Source of the DNA: Bathynomus jamesi | Lineage: Eukaryota > Arthropoda > Malacostraca > Isopoda > Cirolanidae | Reading direction: 5' to 3' | Length of the DNA: 64,000 bases | NCBI GenBank assembly: GCA_023014485.1 | Contig: JAJOZX010002586.1 | Location: 1 to 64,000, forward strand | In this document: positions 33,160-44,378 of the stretch, piece by piece | Layout: each line of letters opens with the position of its first letter | Position numbering within the stretch: the first letter of the stretch is position 1 | The notes under the pieces: model-generated | What the model was told of the DNA's origin: nothing | Databases searched by the model: none | The model's input: only the letters and a program-made list of their open reading frames with translations | Position numbers and translations under genes: made by a program

Positions 33160-33535
33160 GTCTCCTGAGGGACCCCATTATGAAACGGACATGTTATATG
33201 CTTTGAAAAGTGGACGCTCAGTTTTGCCAGATGAGGTGTAACTGTTGGATTTTGGCTAAAAATACATTAGTTACCCCTTTTTCTTTGATGTATTCAATTC
33301 GACGTGAATGCAACGAGTATTTTGCTTATATTGAGGTTCTAAACATAGTAGGCTAGGTGTTGCTGTAACCCTAGGGGCCTCTTTGCGAATGACTCGTTGC
33401 TCACGTCGGGCTAACATCATGAAAAAGAAAAAACTATAATGCTTGTCATTTACCATTACTTACTCGGACTATAGTGGATTTAATTTTCCCAGAAGAGTTC
33501 CTTGTTCCATGCACGGTCTGTGTGTATCATATCTA
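33160..33535. repeat. Foldback-family MITE copy
   Basis: The right arm (33430-33525, ending CCATGCACGGTCTGTGT) matches the arms at 2937 and 3346. The centre (33285-33360) is the reverse complement of 3130-3215. The left arm is absent. Confidence 0.65.
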
Positions 33536-33537
<2 letters not shown>

Positions 33538-33572
<35 letters not shown>

Positions 33573-33642
33573 TGTATACATATATATAGAGTATATACAC
33601 ACACACATACACACACACACACAAATATATATATATATATAT
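33538..33642. repeat. (TA)n and (CA)n microsatellites
   Basis: TA runs at 33538-33571 and 33624-33642 with an ACACAC run between. Confidence 0.95.
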
Positions 33643-33945
33643 AAAACTTTGGTTAACCTTGGTTTTGCTTCCGCCCGAAATGTTCATTCTGACGAAGGTC
33701 AAGCTTGTCACTCCACCTTAGACCTAGAGTTTAACGTGGAATTTGCACCACGCCCCACCAGCAGCAGTCCAGCGTCTTAACCACTAGGCTACCCAGGGTA
33801 CCCATTTATCTACCAACCAATTTCTTTTTATTGTGTGGAAGGATGAACAGCTGGGTTTTTCTGCACGCCGCCTGCCGTCAGCGGGTCTCGATCCCGGTGC
33901 CCATGGATTCGTGGTGAGCGACGCTAACCACTACACCACCAAGGC
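33643..33945 (-). repeat. Two adjacent tRNA-derived SINEs
   Basis: On the minus strand the first has an A box TAGCCTAGTGG (33781-33791) and a B-box-like GTGCAAATTCC (about 33735-33746). The second has GGTGTAGTGGTTAGC (33926-33940) and GGGATCGAGACC (33884-33895). Box spacing fits tRNA heads; the acceptor ends do not pair. They differ from each other and from the 4.2-kb SINE. Confidence 0.6.
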
Positions 33946-33995
<50 letters not shown>

Positions 33996-34493
33996 ATGAA
34001 AATGTTTATTGGCAGACGATAGTCCATATGACAAGTATTATTAATACAATGTCAGTTCACATACTAAGGATAGAAATATATACAATTGATTAGAAATAAT
34101 AGTGTAATGTCGAAGTTAAGTGGAGCTACAGACAGACGTTTTCGTACCAAAAATTCCATAGCTTAGAGGATAAATGGCAAGACTCATGGATAGCTTGGAT
34201 AATCGGGTTGGTTGATTTTTTAATTCTTTGCATTAGACTGTATTGAGCACGTCTTGGTACCTCCGGGAAGCTCGGGACATTGCGGGTAGCAAACATTTGC
34301 CAAGCTCAGCATGTAACAGTCTAAAAGACCTGTTGTACATGAAATTTAGAGTTCTGCCAGAACCTTTTCTATATTTTACCTAGAGTTGCTGTCCGTATAT
34401 ATTACTGCAGAAAGTACGAAAGAGAGTGTCTTTAGCTTCACTTGTACAGAATCGAAAGTTCCTTATGGTCATATTCGCTTTAGCACAAATGTT

Positions 34494-35633
34494 TCAAGAT
34501 TGTTTTCTTATATTCGAGTCATCACTGAAGGAGCTGGTAATAGTTTGACCCAAATACTTAAACTCTTGTACTTCCTCAATTACTTCACCATTCATTTTAA
34601 ACCTTATATCAGCTGACTGATTACAGCTTTTAGGATGAAATTGCAAAACCTTAGTTTTTGTAACATTAAAAAGAATATCATGTTTCTGCGAATACACTTC
34701 GCAGACTTTTAGTAGCCGATCCAGACCTTTAACAGAGGGACTTATTAACACCATATCATCGGCATAAACTAAGTTAGTTATCTTTGTGTTATCTATACAA
34801 CATCCCACTGTTGCCTCATTAAGAGAAACAATTAATCCGTCAATATACATATTAAACATCATTGGGGAGAGCAAGGAGCCTTGTCTCACCCCTCAAGAGG
34901 AGCCAAAACACTCGCATAGTACATTGCCCCACCAAACGGTGAAAGATTGGTGGGAATACCAAAATTTCAATGCATTTACTATGTACATGAGAACCTTCCT
35001 GTCTTCTTGTTTTTTCAAATAAAATATTGTGGTTCACCCTATCATATGCCTTACTTATACAGTATCTAGGAAACAGCTATAAATACTTGAATTACTATCA
35101 ATGTATTTAGATATTGTTTCTTTGAGTACATAGATATACAGGTCAGTTGAGTGGGACCTTTTAAAACCAAACTGATTAGATGTCCATAGGTAATCATTTA
35201 ATCGGAGTAACAAGAGTTTTTCTAGTAGTTTCGAGAAGCAGGAAGCGACAGCAATAGGTCTGTAATTATTGCTGGACAGAATGTCTCTATACTTATTTTT
35301 GACCAGGGGCAAGATATATACCCTCATGAACTCTACAGGGATATAGCTATGAGCACGCATGGCTGATAGGAGCAATGATATATGCAGACATACTACGTCA
35401 TTGGCATATTTTAAGTGCTCATTCGATAAGTCATCTACCACTGACGCAGAACCAGTCTTTAACTCTTTAATTAACCTCTTTACTTCAGAAAATGATATCA
35501 AAGTATTTTCCCTTGTCCCTCTCACAGTCGTTTCGCTGCAATCTATCTTAAGATTATCCCTACTTACACTTAAGAATGTTAGAGTAGTGATTTTTCCACA
35601 GCTTTGCAATTTCATCCTCCCCCTACACCCCAT
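34494..35633 (-). pseudogene. LINE E reverse transcriptase
   Basis: The piece 35633-35055 has LSFSEVKRLIKELKTGSAS-type fingers, NNYRPIAVASCFSKLLEKLL and SNQFGFKRSHSTDL. A frame change follows, then MNHNILFEK (35037). The piece 34889-34494 has RQGSLLSPMMFNMYIDGL and LVYADDMVLISPS (about 34755), the catalytic Asp pair, then LQFHPKSC and EVQEFKYLGQTI. Losses at about 35055 and 34890 break the frame. The enzyme reverse-transcribes LINE RNA at a nicked target. No RNase H was seen. Confidence 0.8.
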
Positions 35634-35703
35634 CGATTGTCGGAGGGAGGACAGTTTGGTTCTTTTGCATTTTTTATATAATGTTGGTTTGGTTTTGGTT
35701 ATG

Positions 35704-35868
35704 GTACTTTATTTTCCTTCCATTATAAAAAAAATTAGTGTTGGGATTAGGTTAGGTTAGGTTAGGTTTGGTTAGGTTAGGTTAGGTTAGGTTAAACACA
35801 GCCCGCCGCAAGTGTTTTGCTAACGTACTTTATTTTCCTTCCATTATAAAAAAAAATTAGTGTTGGGA
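35704..35868. repeat. Interstitial (TTAGG)n block between direct repeats
   Basis: About 48 bases of TTAGG units (35747-35795), with one TTTGG variant, lie between two near-identical 43-bp direct repeats (35704-35746 and 35825-35868, GTACTTTATTTTCCTTCC...). TTAGG is the canonical arthropod telomere unit. Confidence 0.9.
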
Positions 35869-35955
35869 GGATAATGCAAAAGTACCGACATTTTTGACAC
35901 CCGTTTGATTCTTAACAAATTTCCAAAATTTGTTATTATCGTTATTTATGCGACT

Positions 35956-37303
35956 TCACAGGCTTTCATGCTCGAATAGATCTTCTTCCTGTTTACATCG
36001 CCACAAATCATAGGCATCTTTCGATTCCCTCTTCAGAGGGGCAATAAGATCATTCCATCCAGGAATAATCTTAGTATGATAGTTGTAAGATTTAATCAGG
36101 GGGCTTCCTGCTTCTCTTAACAGGGATACTATCTTACTATAATACCTATCTATGAGTTTACAGTGAGAATCATTTGAGCAAAGATTACTAAAGGCAAGAT
36201 GCAAAATTTATAAATTATTAAGAAGGTGACTTGTTCTGTCTTTGTATTCTATTCTCTGTTGCATATTAACATTAGACCAATCGACGCGATTATTCTTACC
36301 TCTTGAGTTCTTGTTAAGTCGTGCTGCGCATAAATTGGTAAAGTTAATTAATATTTCTAATGGTCTATGATCAGAAAGGAGGAAATCGTGCAAAATATGA
36401 ACTCTAACAATTCGATCCTTTAGATTATTACTAATGAGACAATGATTAATCCACCTGGTGGTACCACTCATATCACTAACGTATGTAAAATTACAACTGG
36501 TTACCCCTAATACATCTACATCACTTATACTTAAATTGGCCGACTCGCACATGTTACCCAATTCTACAAAGAATTCAGAGTTCACATGCGCGTTAAAGCC
36601 CTCCCATTATTATACAGTGAGAATATTTGGGGTTATCTGATAATGATTTAATTTTGTACAGCGAATCAGTGTATTCATCTAAATTACTGCCGTTGTTGTA
36701 TGGTAAATAGCAGTTTACAATTAATATGCAATCATTGTTCAATTGTTATTCAATGCCTAACAACCTTACATTATCGCTTGTTAAAAATTTTATATGTTTT
36801 GACAAATTTTTCCTTCTTAAGAAAACAACACCACCAAAAGGCCTACCGTACATTAATTCATCTGACAAGTCTACTGCAGGAGTATCAAATCTGCACTGTT
36901 AGATATTTTATAAACATTTACAGTTGAATTCCTCACTAACCTAACATTATACGAGACTATTTTCAACAAGTTATACGCCATGACTGATAGAAAGTTTATT
37001 ATTAGTAAGAATTATTATTATTATATTATTATTATTATTATTATTATTATTTTGCCTGTTGTCAAATCTCCTGGAAAAGTGAATAAACTCTTTAACAATA
37101 ATACCGTCTGGCCACTGACTCATATTATAAGGGTTGAAATGCGAATTTACACCTTTAATTATTACTTTAAATGAGTTATAATATGGAGATTTTGTGTTTA
37201 GTTTATTAACTAATAATATACTGTGTTCACCAATGACTTCTTCTATCATGTTTGCCTCGTTCGAGAGCTGAATTCTCAACACAAAGAGGGTGAGATTCCC
37301 CAT
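35956..37303 (-). pseudogene. LINE E apurinic-type endonuclease and linker
   Basis: The first piece, 37303-36971, covers the N-terminal endonuclease strands (IGEHSILLVNKLNTKSPYY). The frame 36585-36208 has NLSISDVDVLGVTSCNFTYV, TTRWINHCLIS and FLLSDHRPLEI, the catalytic Asp-His near the end of the domain. The linker frame 36204-35956 has YNYHTKIIPGWNDLIAPLKRE. Frame changes lie near 36960, 36600 and 36206. Confidence 0.75.
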
Positions 37304-37327
37304 CGGTGGCCTCGCCGTGAAGACCGG

Positions 37328-38309
37328 TTAAAGGAACCTCCGGGAAGAGCGCCTGTTAACAGTGACCCACCCGTCCTCCTCCCTCGATCTCCCTGAGGCA
37401 GGGTTCGCCTGCCTGGGGGATGGGTGGCACGACCTTGGGGGGATAGGAGGCCCCTCCCCTACTCTGTGGCTTGGTGAGGGTCTGTTAGCGGTGTTTATAA
37501 CCTGACGGCCGCGCGTGCCCCTCCTTCTTCGGTGGGAGTGGGGGGGGGAGCTGCGCAGCGAGCGAGGCGTTTGGGTAATCGAACGCCTCTCCCCTGCAGT
37601 GGAAGGTAGGGAAGAGGGCAATGATGCCTCGTCTCTTGGCATTGGACAGTCTCTGTTCCTCATTGTGAAATCGGGAGCAGGGGCCCTTTCCTGAACAGGA
37701 GGCGGGGTTGACCTCTTCCCCTGCATGCTGCGTTTCCACCCCACCTTCAAGGGGGGAGTTGGGGGCGGGAATTTCGTTTCCCTCGCTGCCCGACGCGCTT
37801 CTTGGAGATCTGACTTGCTGAACTACTTCCGAGTAACTGGGCTTTGGGAGGAGCGTCTCTTTCAACGCACCTAACTCTGACCGGATTTGTTCTAGCGAAA
37901 TCGCATTTTTCTGATTTGACACCACGTGTTGGTGTTTCAGTTCAACTATCGACTTTTGTACCGCATTGTACTGTTTGAGGAGCACCGAGACGTCTACATC
38001 ACCCATAGAGATTACCGGTATTCTATGGAAATTAGTAACGTAGAAGGTAATATTGTTCTCATTATCCCGAAGGGTCGACACTTTATTTAGAATGTCTTTT
38101 AGGATATTCTCGTTTCTAGAATTACCTCTACGTGTTGGGAGGGTAGCACTGAACAGTGTGTTTAACTGTCCCCTCGCATGTTCTATTTCTTCCGAATCAT
38201 AGAAATCATGACAAACAGATACGAGAAGGTCTGATCTAATATGATCTACTTTGTCAAATATAAAACATAACAAAGGATTTTCTACAAGATTTTCAGCAGA
38301 CGAACCCAT
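37328..38309 (-). pseudogene. LINE E ORF1
   Basis: Start at the ATG 38309 (MGSSAENLVENPLLCFIFDK). The frame is open to 37485, and the natural continuation lies in the frame 37750-37328, which ends ...DGWVTVNRRSSRRFL. A frameshift therefore falls near 37760. About 330 residues: an N-terminal soluble domain, a coiled-coil-like stretch (VDVSVLLKQYNAVQKSIVELK ... LEQIRSELGALKETL), then a low-complexity Pro/Ser/Arg-rich tail. It probably binds LINE RNA. No zinc knuckle was seen. Confidence 0.65.
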
Positions 38310-38680
38310 TGTATCTGTAACGGCTTGCTGGGGAGCGTAGCTGGTGGGGGGTGGTTGGGGTTGGAGAGGGGGGAAACGCCGATAGGGGTCCCACTTTCGT
38401 CCCTTTAAATCATGCTCGAGGTACCACCGGTTCGATGCTCAGGTATCTTTTCACATTAATTATGTAACTATTACTAACTATGGCACAAAAGGCATGCACG
38501 CGGAGTCACTGTACGATTATACCGTAATGAAACATACATTTCCCGCAGTCACCGTCTAAAAACTTTTACTATTAAACGGAAGATTCGCAGTGTATATGGT
38601 GGGGGTGGGGCGGGAGGAGAAGAAGGGGAAGGGGATGCTAGGAGTGCCCATTCCTTGTCCCTTTAAATCACGTAAGCGCG
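38310..38680 (-). promoter_or_regulatory. LINE E 5' UTR-like region, possibly two monomers
   Basis: Two G-rich segments (about 38337-38410 and 38600-38675) each end with TCCCTTTAAATCA(T/C)G at a spacing of about 262 bases, as expected for tandem 5' promoter monomers. No TATA box was seen. Confidence 0.4.
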
Positions 38681-38967
38681 TAAGTTTGTAAATATATCTA
38701 AAGGAATAAAAACTATTTATCTGTTTGCTTGGTCTTTCATTTAAGATTTCAGAGCCTTTACTTGGACTTTTGAAAATATTTTGAACAGTTTATGTAGTTA
38801 AAATTCACTCGTTCATTCGTTCCGTTCGTTCATTCGTTCGTAATTTTAAAGGGCTCATTCGCTCGTTCGTTCGTATGCCCGCTATTTCAAGGTCACTGTT
38901 TACTACCTCATAGGTCCAAGAAGGTAGTGCCGGATGTCGCTAGAAAATTTTGAGGATATATTATATG

Positions 38968-39169
38968 TAGGCTGACCATATTTCCTTGAGACAAAAACGG
39001 GACATTGGGATGGCAAAAAAGGGACGGGGTTATTTAATATTCTGTATTCATGAAAAAGTAAGTACATAAACCGGGACAAAATTGACATTTTTATTAAAAC
39101 GACGGGACGGCCAGGAAATATAAAACAAACGGTACTGTCCCGTTCAAAACGGTACGTATGGTCAGCCTA
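38968..39169. mobile_element. 202-bp MITE, TAGGCTGACCATA termini
   Basis: Perfect 8-bp duplication ATTATATG (38960-38967, 39170-39177). Inverted ends TAGGCTGACCATA / TATGGTCAGCCTA with internal GGGAC motifs. hAT-type by duplication length. Confidence 0.88.
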
Positions 39170-39177
39170 ATTATATG

Positions 39178-39621
39178 TATTATTATTAATTAAGTATTGT
39201 GGACCATCTAATGAGATTGTAACTGGGTAATCTTGGCACATTTACAAATTTTACTGGAAAGGTACCATAACGGTTCACTGACTTTAAACCCTGTTAATTT
39301 GATAGTAAGAGGAGCACAAAACTGACAAGCATCACTGGCACTGGCACTCGCCGTATCCTATATATCATATTATATATATATATAAAACACCATCAGCTTT
39401 TTCTCACCAGTCAACATGATCATAAATTTGTATACAAAAAGATTAAAAATGTCAGCAAAATTCTCTCCAGTTTTTCGAATTTGTGTAATTTCGGCGATTC
39501 TAATATAAAAATCTTTTTAAAATATTATGAATGCTTAAATTTTTTATTATCTTTATTATTATGTTAAGAATTTAATGTTTGAGTTCGCTTTTGATTTATA
39601 TTACCTATAAAAGTATTAGAA

Positions 39622-39654
<33 letters not shown>

Positions 39655-40576
39655 TATCTTTTAAGATTTTCTTGAATAATATTCTATTTTCATCGTTTAA
39701 ATTCTTCTTCGATATTAATTTGAAGAAGAATTACTGTTTTAGAACGATAATTTTCGACTTTTCACAACGGGACCGATTAGTAAAATTGAAATTAAATGTT
39801 ATATTATGTTAACTCAGGATCTGCAGTTCAGTATCATTTTTCTACGAGCTAAGTGAAGACACTGAGATCGTCAGTTCGAATCCCGACGATGCTGGTAATA
39901 ATAATAATAATAATAGCGAAGTTAGAGTAATGGGCCGTATTAGTTGGCCTGAGCGCTGCTCTAGTTTCTGGCCCTCCTGACTAATTATGATATAATGTTA
40001 AAATTTCTTCTTGTAAGACTATTTATGGAAAGTAGAGATTAAACTTGATGAAAGTGGAGCGAGAATACTTGCCAGAATAATTGAAGCTCGTATGAAATTT
40101 TCTTCAACGTATTTATCTTCATATGAAGACAAATGGTATTTACGCAGAGTAAAAATAATAAAAAATTTATACGGCAGTAAAATTTACTGCCCTCAAAGAG
40201 ATAATACAGGGTGCGCAAAAAGTAAAGAAACACTAAAATTTTAATCAAATTTTATTGAAGAGAAATGGAATTAGAGAACCTGCTCATTGTATCAGCCATT
40301 TGAGTCTTTGCACAACTGCAGTCTTACTGTCACTGATGCATTATAATCACTGTACTGTAAAACATAAGTCTTGCATTAAGGCAATTCCTTAATTTATTTG
40401 TCAGTAACTTTGACCTAACTTGTGTAACTTTACTAAACTTAACTTTCACCGTAATGCTTTTGGTCAGTAACGTTTGTGTAACTTTTGTACGTGTAACTTC
40501 CTTGTACTAAACATGTACTTCAACTAAACATTTTCGAATCAAAACTTAAACGCTTCGAGGTAAATAAGATATTATA
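39178..40576. other. Spacer with (AAT)n and a SINE-like tail
   Basis: (AAT)n at 39629-39651. A B-box-like GTTCGAATCCC at 39872-39882 leads into another AAT run, suggesting a tRNA-derived SINE end. CAGGGTGCGCAAAAAGTAAAG at 40206 resembles one end of a DD41D mariner relative with no partner. No gene. Confidence 0.5.
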
Positions 40577-40801
40577 CAGGGTGTTTCAGGTCGACCCTAG
40601 AAATATGGAAAAGAAACACTTCATATTAGTTACGGAATTACTATGACAAGCTTCAAATACCAAATACCAAATACAAACTAAAAATTCCCCCAATTTGTAG
40701 TTTGTATTTGGTATTTAGTATGTGAAGTTTCTCATAGTAATTCCGTAACTAATATGAAGCGTTTCTTTTCCATATTTGTAGGGTCGACCTGAAACACCCT
40801 G
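40577..40801. mobile_element. 225-bp foldback MITE, CAGGGTGTTTCAGGTCGACC termini
   Basis: Arms of about 85 bp (CAGGGTGTTTCAGGTCGACC... and its complement ending at 40801) around a short centre of CAAATACAAACTAAAAATTC and complement. Flanked by TA. The right arm is repeated in inverse at 41838-41920. Confidence 0.8.
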
Positions 40802-40857
40802 TATAATAATTATACACAACAAAAACAATTCTGATAATAAAACACTATATATATATA

Positions 40858-41766
40858 CAGGGCGTCCCAAAAAAATGTATACACACTTTAACAGCTGATA
40901 GCTCAATTGATGTTTCTTTCTTTCCAAGTTAAACCCATTAGAATTAATAATGGCAGTCAGACTAAGCTTTGAACAAAGGAAATTCATTCTAAAATGCTAC
41001 TGGAAGTGTGAAAACGCAGTTGAAGTGCAAAGACAGTTTAGGAGGGAGTTTCAAACAGATCCACCAACGCGACTTACCATCACTCGAATTAGAGATAAGT
41101 TTGAAGCCGATGGAACTGTTCAAAATGTCCACAAGAAGCGTTCCGGAAGACCACGGACATCGACAAGCCCCACAAAGCAAGAAAGAGTACTGGAAACGTA
41201 TCACCAAAGTCCAAGAAAATCTGTGCGGCAAGCGAGTCGTGAGGTAGGAATTTCAGAATCGTCTGTCCAACGCATTTTGAAGCGCTGTCAATGGAAAAGT
41301 TACATTCCAAGATTAGTCCATGCTATTAATGAAGATGATGATCCGGACCGAAGAGTGGAGTATTGCGAGTGGTACTTGGCACGATGTGGATGTGGATTGG
41401 ACGAAGGGGTTTCGTAGAATACCCTCCGCGTTCACCAGACCTCACACCACTAGACTTTTTTTTTATGGGGATACTTAAAAGACAAAGTCTACGCTATAAA
41501 ACCTGCAACAGTCGCTGAATTGAGAGCAGCCATTGAACGAGAATGCACACAAATACCAAACGAAATGTTTCGTGATGTTTGCGATTCCATTGCTTCGCGT
41601 TATCAGCAGTGCCTGGACCAGAACGGACGTCAGTTTGAAAACAGGCGTTGACAAAACAATTAAATAATGTCTGTAGATTCTATTACATTTTGAAAATGAA
41701 ATGTATTTTAATAAACACTGCCTTTATAAGTATTTAAGTGTGTATACATTTTTTTGGGACGCCCTA
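40858..41766 (+). mobile_element. Internally deleted DD41D mariner with near-perfect TIRs
   Basis: Termini CAGGGCGTCCCAAAAAAATG / CATTTTTTTGGGACGCCCTA match over about 30 bp, with TA duplications at 40856 and 41767. It is 909 bp. The transposase keeps its N- and C-terminal parts but lacks the middle. Confidence 0.93.
40950..41651 (+). pseudogene. DD41D mariner transposase, core deleted
   Basis: The start ATG at 40950 ([20 protein letters not shown]) gives an intact N-terminal half: first helix-turn-helix, a GRPRTS hinge ([17 protein letters not shown]), then the second ([21 protein letters not shown]) and [15 protein letters not shown]. At about 41395 it runs straight into the region around the third catalytic Asp (PPRSPDLTPLDFFFMG, about 41430-41475, frame changed). 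From there it goes to the normal C-terminus at 41651 (RYQQCLDQNGRQFENRR). The first two catalytic Asp residues are gone, so it cannot be active but could still bind termini. Confidence 0.88.
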
Positions 41767-41789
41767 TATATATATATATAATATATATA

Positions 41790-41920
41790 TAGTGTGTTTT
41801 ATTATCAGAATTGTTTTTGTTGTGTATAATTATTATACATGGTGTTTCAGGTCGACCCTAGAAATATGGAAAAGAAACGCTTCATATTAGTTATGGAATT
41901 ACTATGAGAAACTTCACACA
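41790..41920. repeat. Inverted copy of the mariner's left flank
   Basis: The reverse complement of about 40712-40850: the ATAATTATACACAACAAAAAC spacer plus the right arm of the foldback MITE. The mariner is thus bracketed by an inverted repeat of roughly 130-145 bp. Confidence 0.85.
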
Positions 41921-41921
41921 C

Positions 41922-41960
<39 letters not shown>

Positions 41961-42849
41961 GTAGTATAGCCGCAAAAGGGGAGAGTGCAAGAATGTTGAG
42001 GTTATTATGTAATGTTGCAAAGGGGTGGGGGTTGTTGCAAAGGGGGGTGGGGTTGCAAAAAAAGAAAAAAAAAGAAAAAAAGAGTACTGGCCTTTGTTGC
42101 CACCTAGGTTGCAAGGGGCATGCACCAACCTAGGTTGCAAGGGGCATGCAACTTGGAGGCCTCCCCCAAGCTATTCCCCCAAAGGGCCAGAGAGAAAGGA
42201 GGAGAGAAAGGAGGAGAGGTGTTCACCTGGCAGGAGCCAAGTGCACATTAAGACTTCAGCCGAGTAGGCGTTGTTTTATAGGCTCCTAATCAGCCAGTTG
42301 GCTGAATCAGCCAGTTGACTGAGCCAAGGGGGGAGGGGTACACCTGAAGGAGAGAGAGAGACGCCTGAAGGAGAGAGAGAGACGCCTGAAGGAGAGAGAG
42401 ACGCCTGTAGGAGAGAGAGAGACGCCTGTAGGAGAGAGAGAGAGAGAGAGACACCTGAAGGAGAGAGAGAAGAGTTCTCCCCCAAGTTATTTTCGTTTTC
42501 CTAACCTAAGAGGCCACTAAGGGGTTTTACCAAAGGGCCTGAAAGAGAAGGACCAGAGGTCCTTCCTCGGCGGGGAGCCGAGGTGGAATGAGTCTTTCAC
42601 CAACTTCGCGGTCTTTTATAAGCCTCTATTCTGGCTGAATTGCCAGATAGCGCAATGTGTTCAGTTGCCAGATAGCGCCATGTATTCCAGAAATATTAAT
42701 CATCCATTGTGTAACAATATGATGGTAGTTATTCCAATTAAATTCTGTTTAAATACACCTTTATTAATTGCATACCTTTCCAGTTTTTTTTTGCAATGAT
42801 CGGATTGCTAGATATATATTATTATGCTATATATATATATATACACATT

Positions 42850-42869
42850 CTTTTAAACGTCTTATGTTA

Positions 42870-42918
<49 letters not shown>

Positions 42919-43357
42919 TATTTTATAACATTTAATTTTAGTTTAGAAGCAAATTTAACATTAACTTCATTGAACTTAAACTTTTCGAAACAAATAACAT
43001 TTACCTTCGAAAACTTCATAATAGAAAATAATTAGTTTTATGGTTAACTAGTTTATTTCGTTTACTATAATTATATATATACATGTTCTGAAAAGCACGG
43101 GCTTATAATCTCCTTCCCCATATCCAATAGCACTTCAAGACATTATTGTATAGAAATAAGGTAACACAAGTACTACAAGAAATAAATCCTAAAATAATTA
43201 TATAAGACCGAAGTAATGGTCTGACGTTGGGGTGAATCCTTCTGTTTATCAAATAAATAATTTTACACACTCAATTTTCATTTCGAATATCAGTGGGGAA
43301 AAACGAACGGAATTGAAAATTTATGAAACAATTCGACGATCGTCATTCCCCAAACCC

Positions 43358-43448
<91 letters not shown>

Positions 43449-43531
43449 AGAGAGATAGGATCTGTAGTTAATCTTACGCGAGGTATGAAAATCAGGAAAA
43501 AATGCCAAATGTGTTTAAACATCTTATGTTA

Positions 43532-43576
<45 letters not shown>

Positions 43577-43989
43577 TATTTTATAACATTTAATTTTAGT
43601 TTAGAAGCAATTTAACATTAACTTCATTGAACTTAAACTTTTCGAAACAAATAACATAGTTTACCTTCGAAAACTTCATAATAAAAAATAATTAGTTTTA
43701 TGGTTAACTAGTTTATTTCGTTTACTATAATTATATATATACATGTTCTGAAAAGCACGGCTTATAATCTCCTTCCCCATATCCAATAGCACTTCAAGAC
43801 ATTATTGTATGGAAATAAGGTAACACAAGTATTACAAGAAATAAATCCTAAAATAATTATATAAGACCGAAGTAATGGTCTGACGTGAATCCAATTAAAC
43901 TCTGTTTATAAACATTCGAATATCAGTGGGGAAAAACGAACGGAATTGAAAATTTATGAAACAATTCGACGATCGTCATTCCCAAACCC

Positions 43990-44045
<56 letters not shown>
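42850..44045. repeat. Tandem duplication (about 660-bp unit) within the left TIR
   Basis: Unit 1 is 42850-43510 and unit 2 is 43511-44045. Shared order: TTAGGTAAATATATA, a (TA)n run, TTTAGTTTAGAAGCAA, CATGTTCTGAAAAGCACGG, GACCGAAGTAATGGTCTGACG, CGACGATCGTCATTCCC, a second (TA)n run. Unit 2 is about 130 bases shorter, mainly around 43900 and in the missing (GA)n run. Confidence 0.9.
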
Positions 44046-44048
<3 letters not shown>

Positions 44049-44236
44049 TAATATCTAAGTTGCATCGAGATGAAAATTTACGAAACACACGAGTCTCTTT
44101 CCATGCGAAAAAAATTGAAACAATATGAAAATTTACGAAACAATTCAATTAAAAGTTGAAATTAACCAAAACTCAATTCGCTAGAGGTAAGGAATTCCGA
44201 GAATCTGCCCAACTCGAATGACCACAATGACCTTTC

Positions 44237-44290
44237 TCATAGACAGCTTGAACAAAACCTCTCTCGACTCCATTTCTTAGATATGCCCAC

Positions 44291-44378
<88 letters not shown>

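Larger units (their letters stand above)
34000..38680 (-). mobile_element. Second type of non-LTR retrotransposon (LINE E), near full length
   Basis: On the minus strand: 5' UTR-like GC-rich sequence (38680-38310), ORF1 (38309-37328), endonuclease (37303 to about 35956), RT (35633 to about 34494), 3' tail to about 34000. All ORFs are frame-broken. A TTAGG-containing insertion interrupts it at about 35660-35875. Fragments of the same family lie at 25.4-26.1 and 31.2-31.6 kb. Confidence 0.8.

Noticed and set aside
37328..37750. Separate Pro/Arg-rich gene
   Set aside because: It is the C-terminal part of LINE E ORF1 after a frameshift.
43290..43532. Open frames with Ile-Tyr and Arg-Glu repeats
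   Set aside because: They are translations of (TA)n and (GA)n microsatellites in the Polinton TIR.
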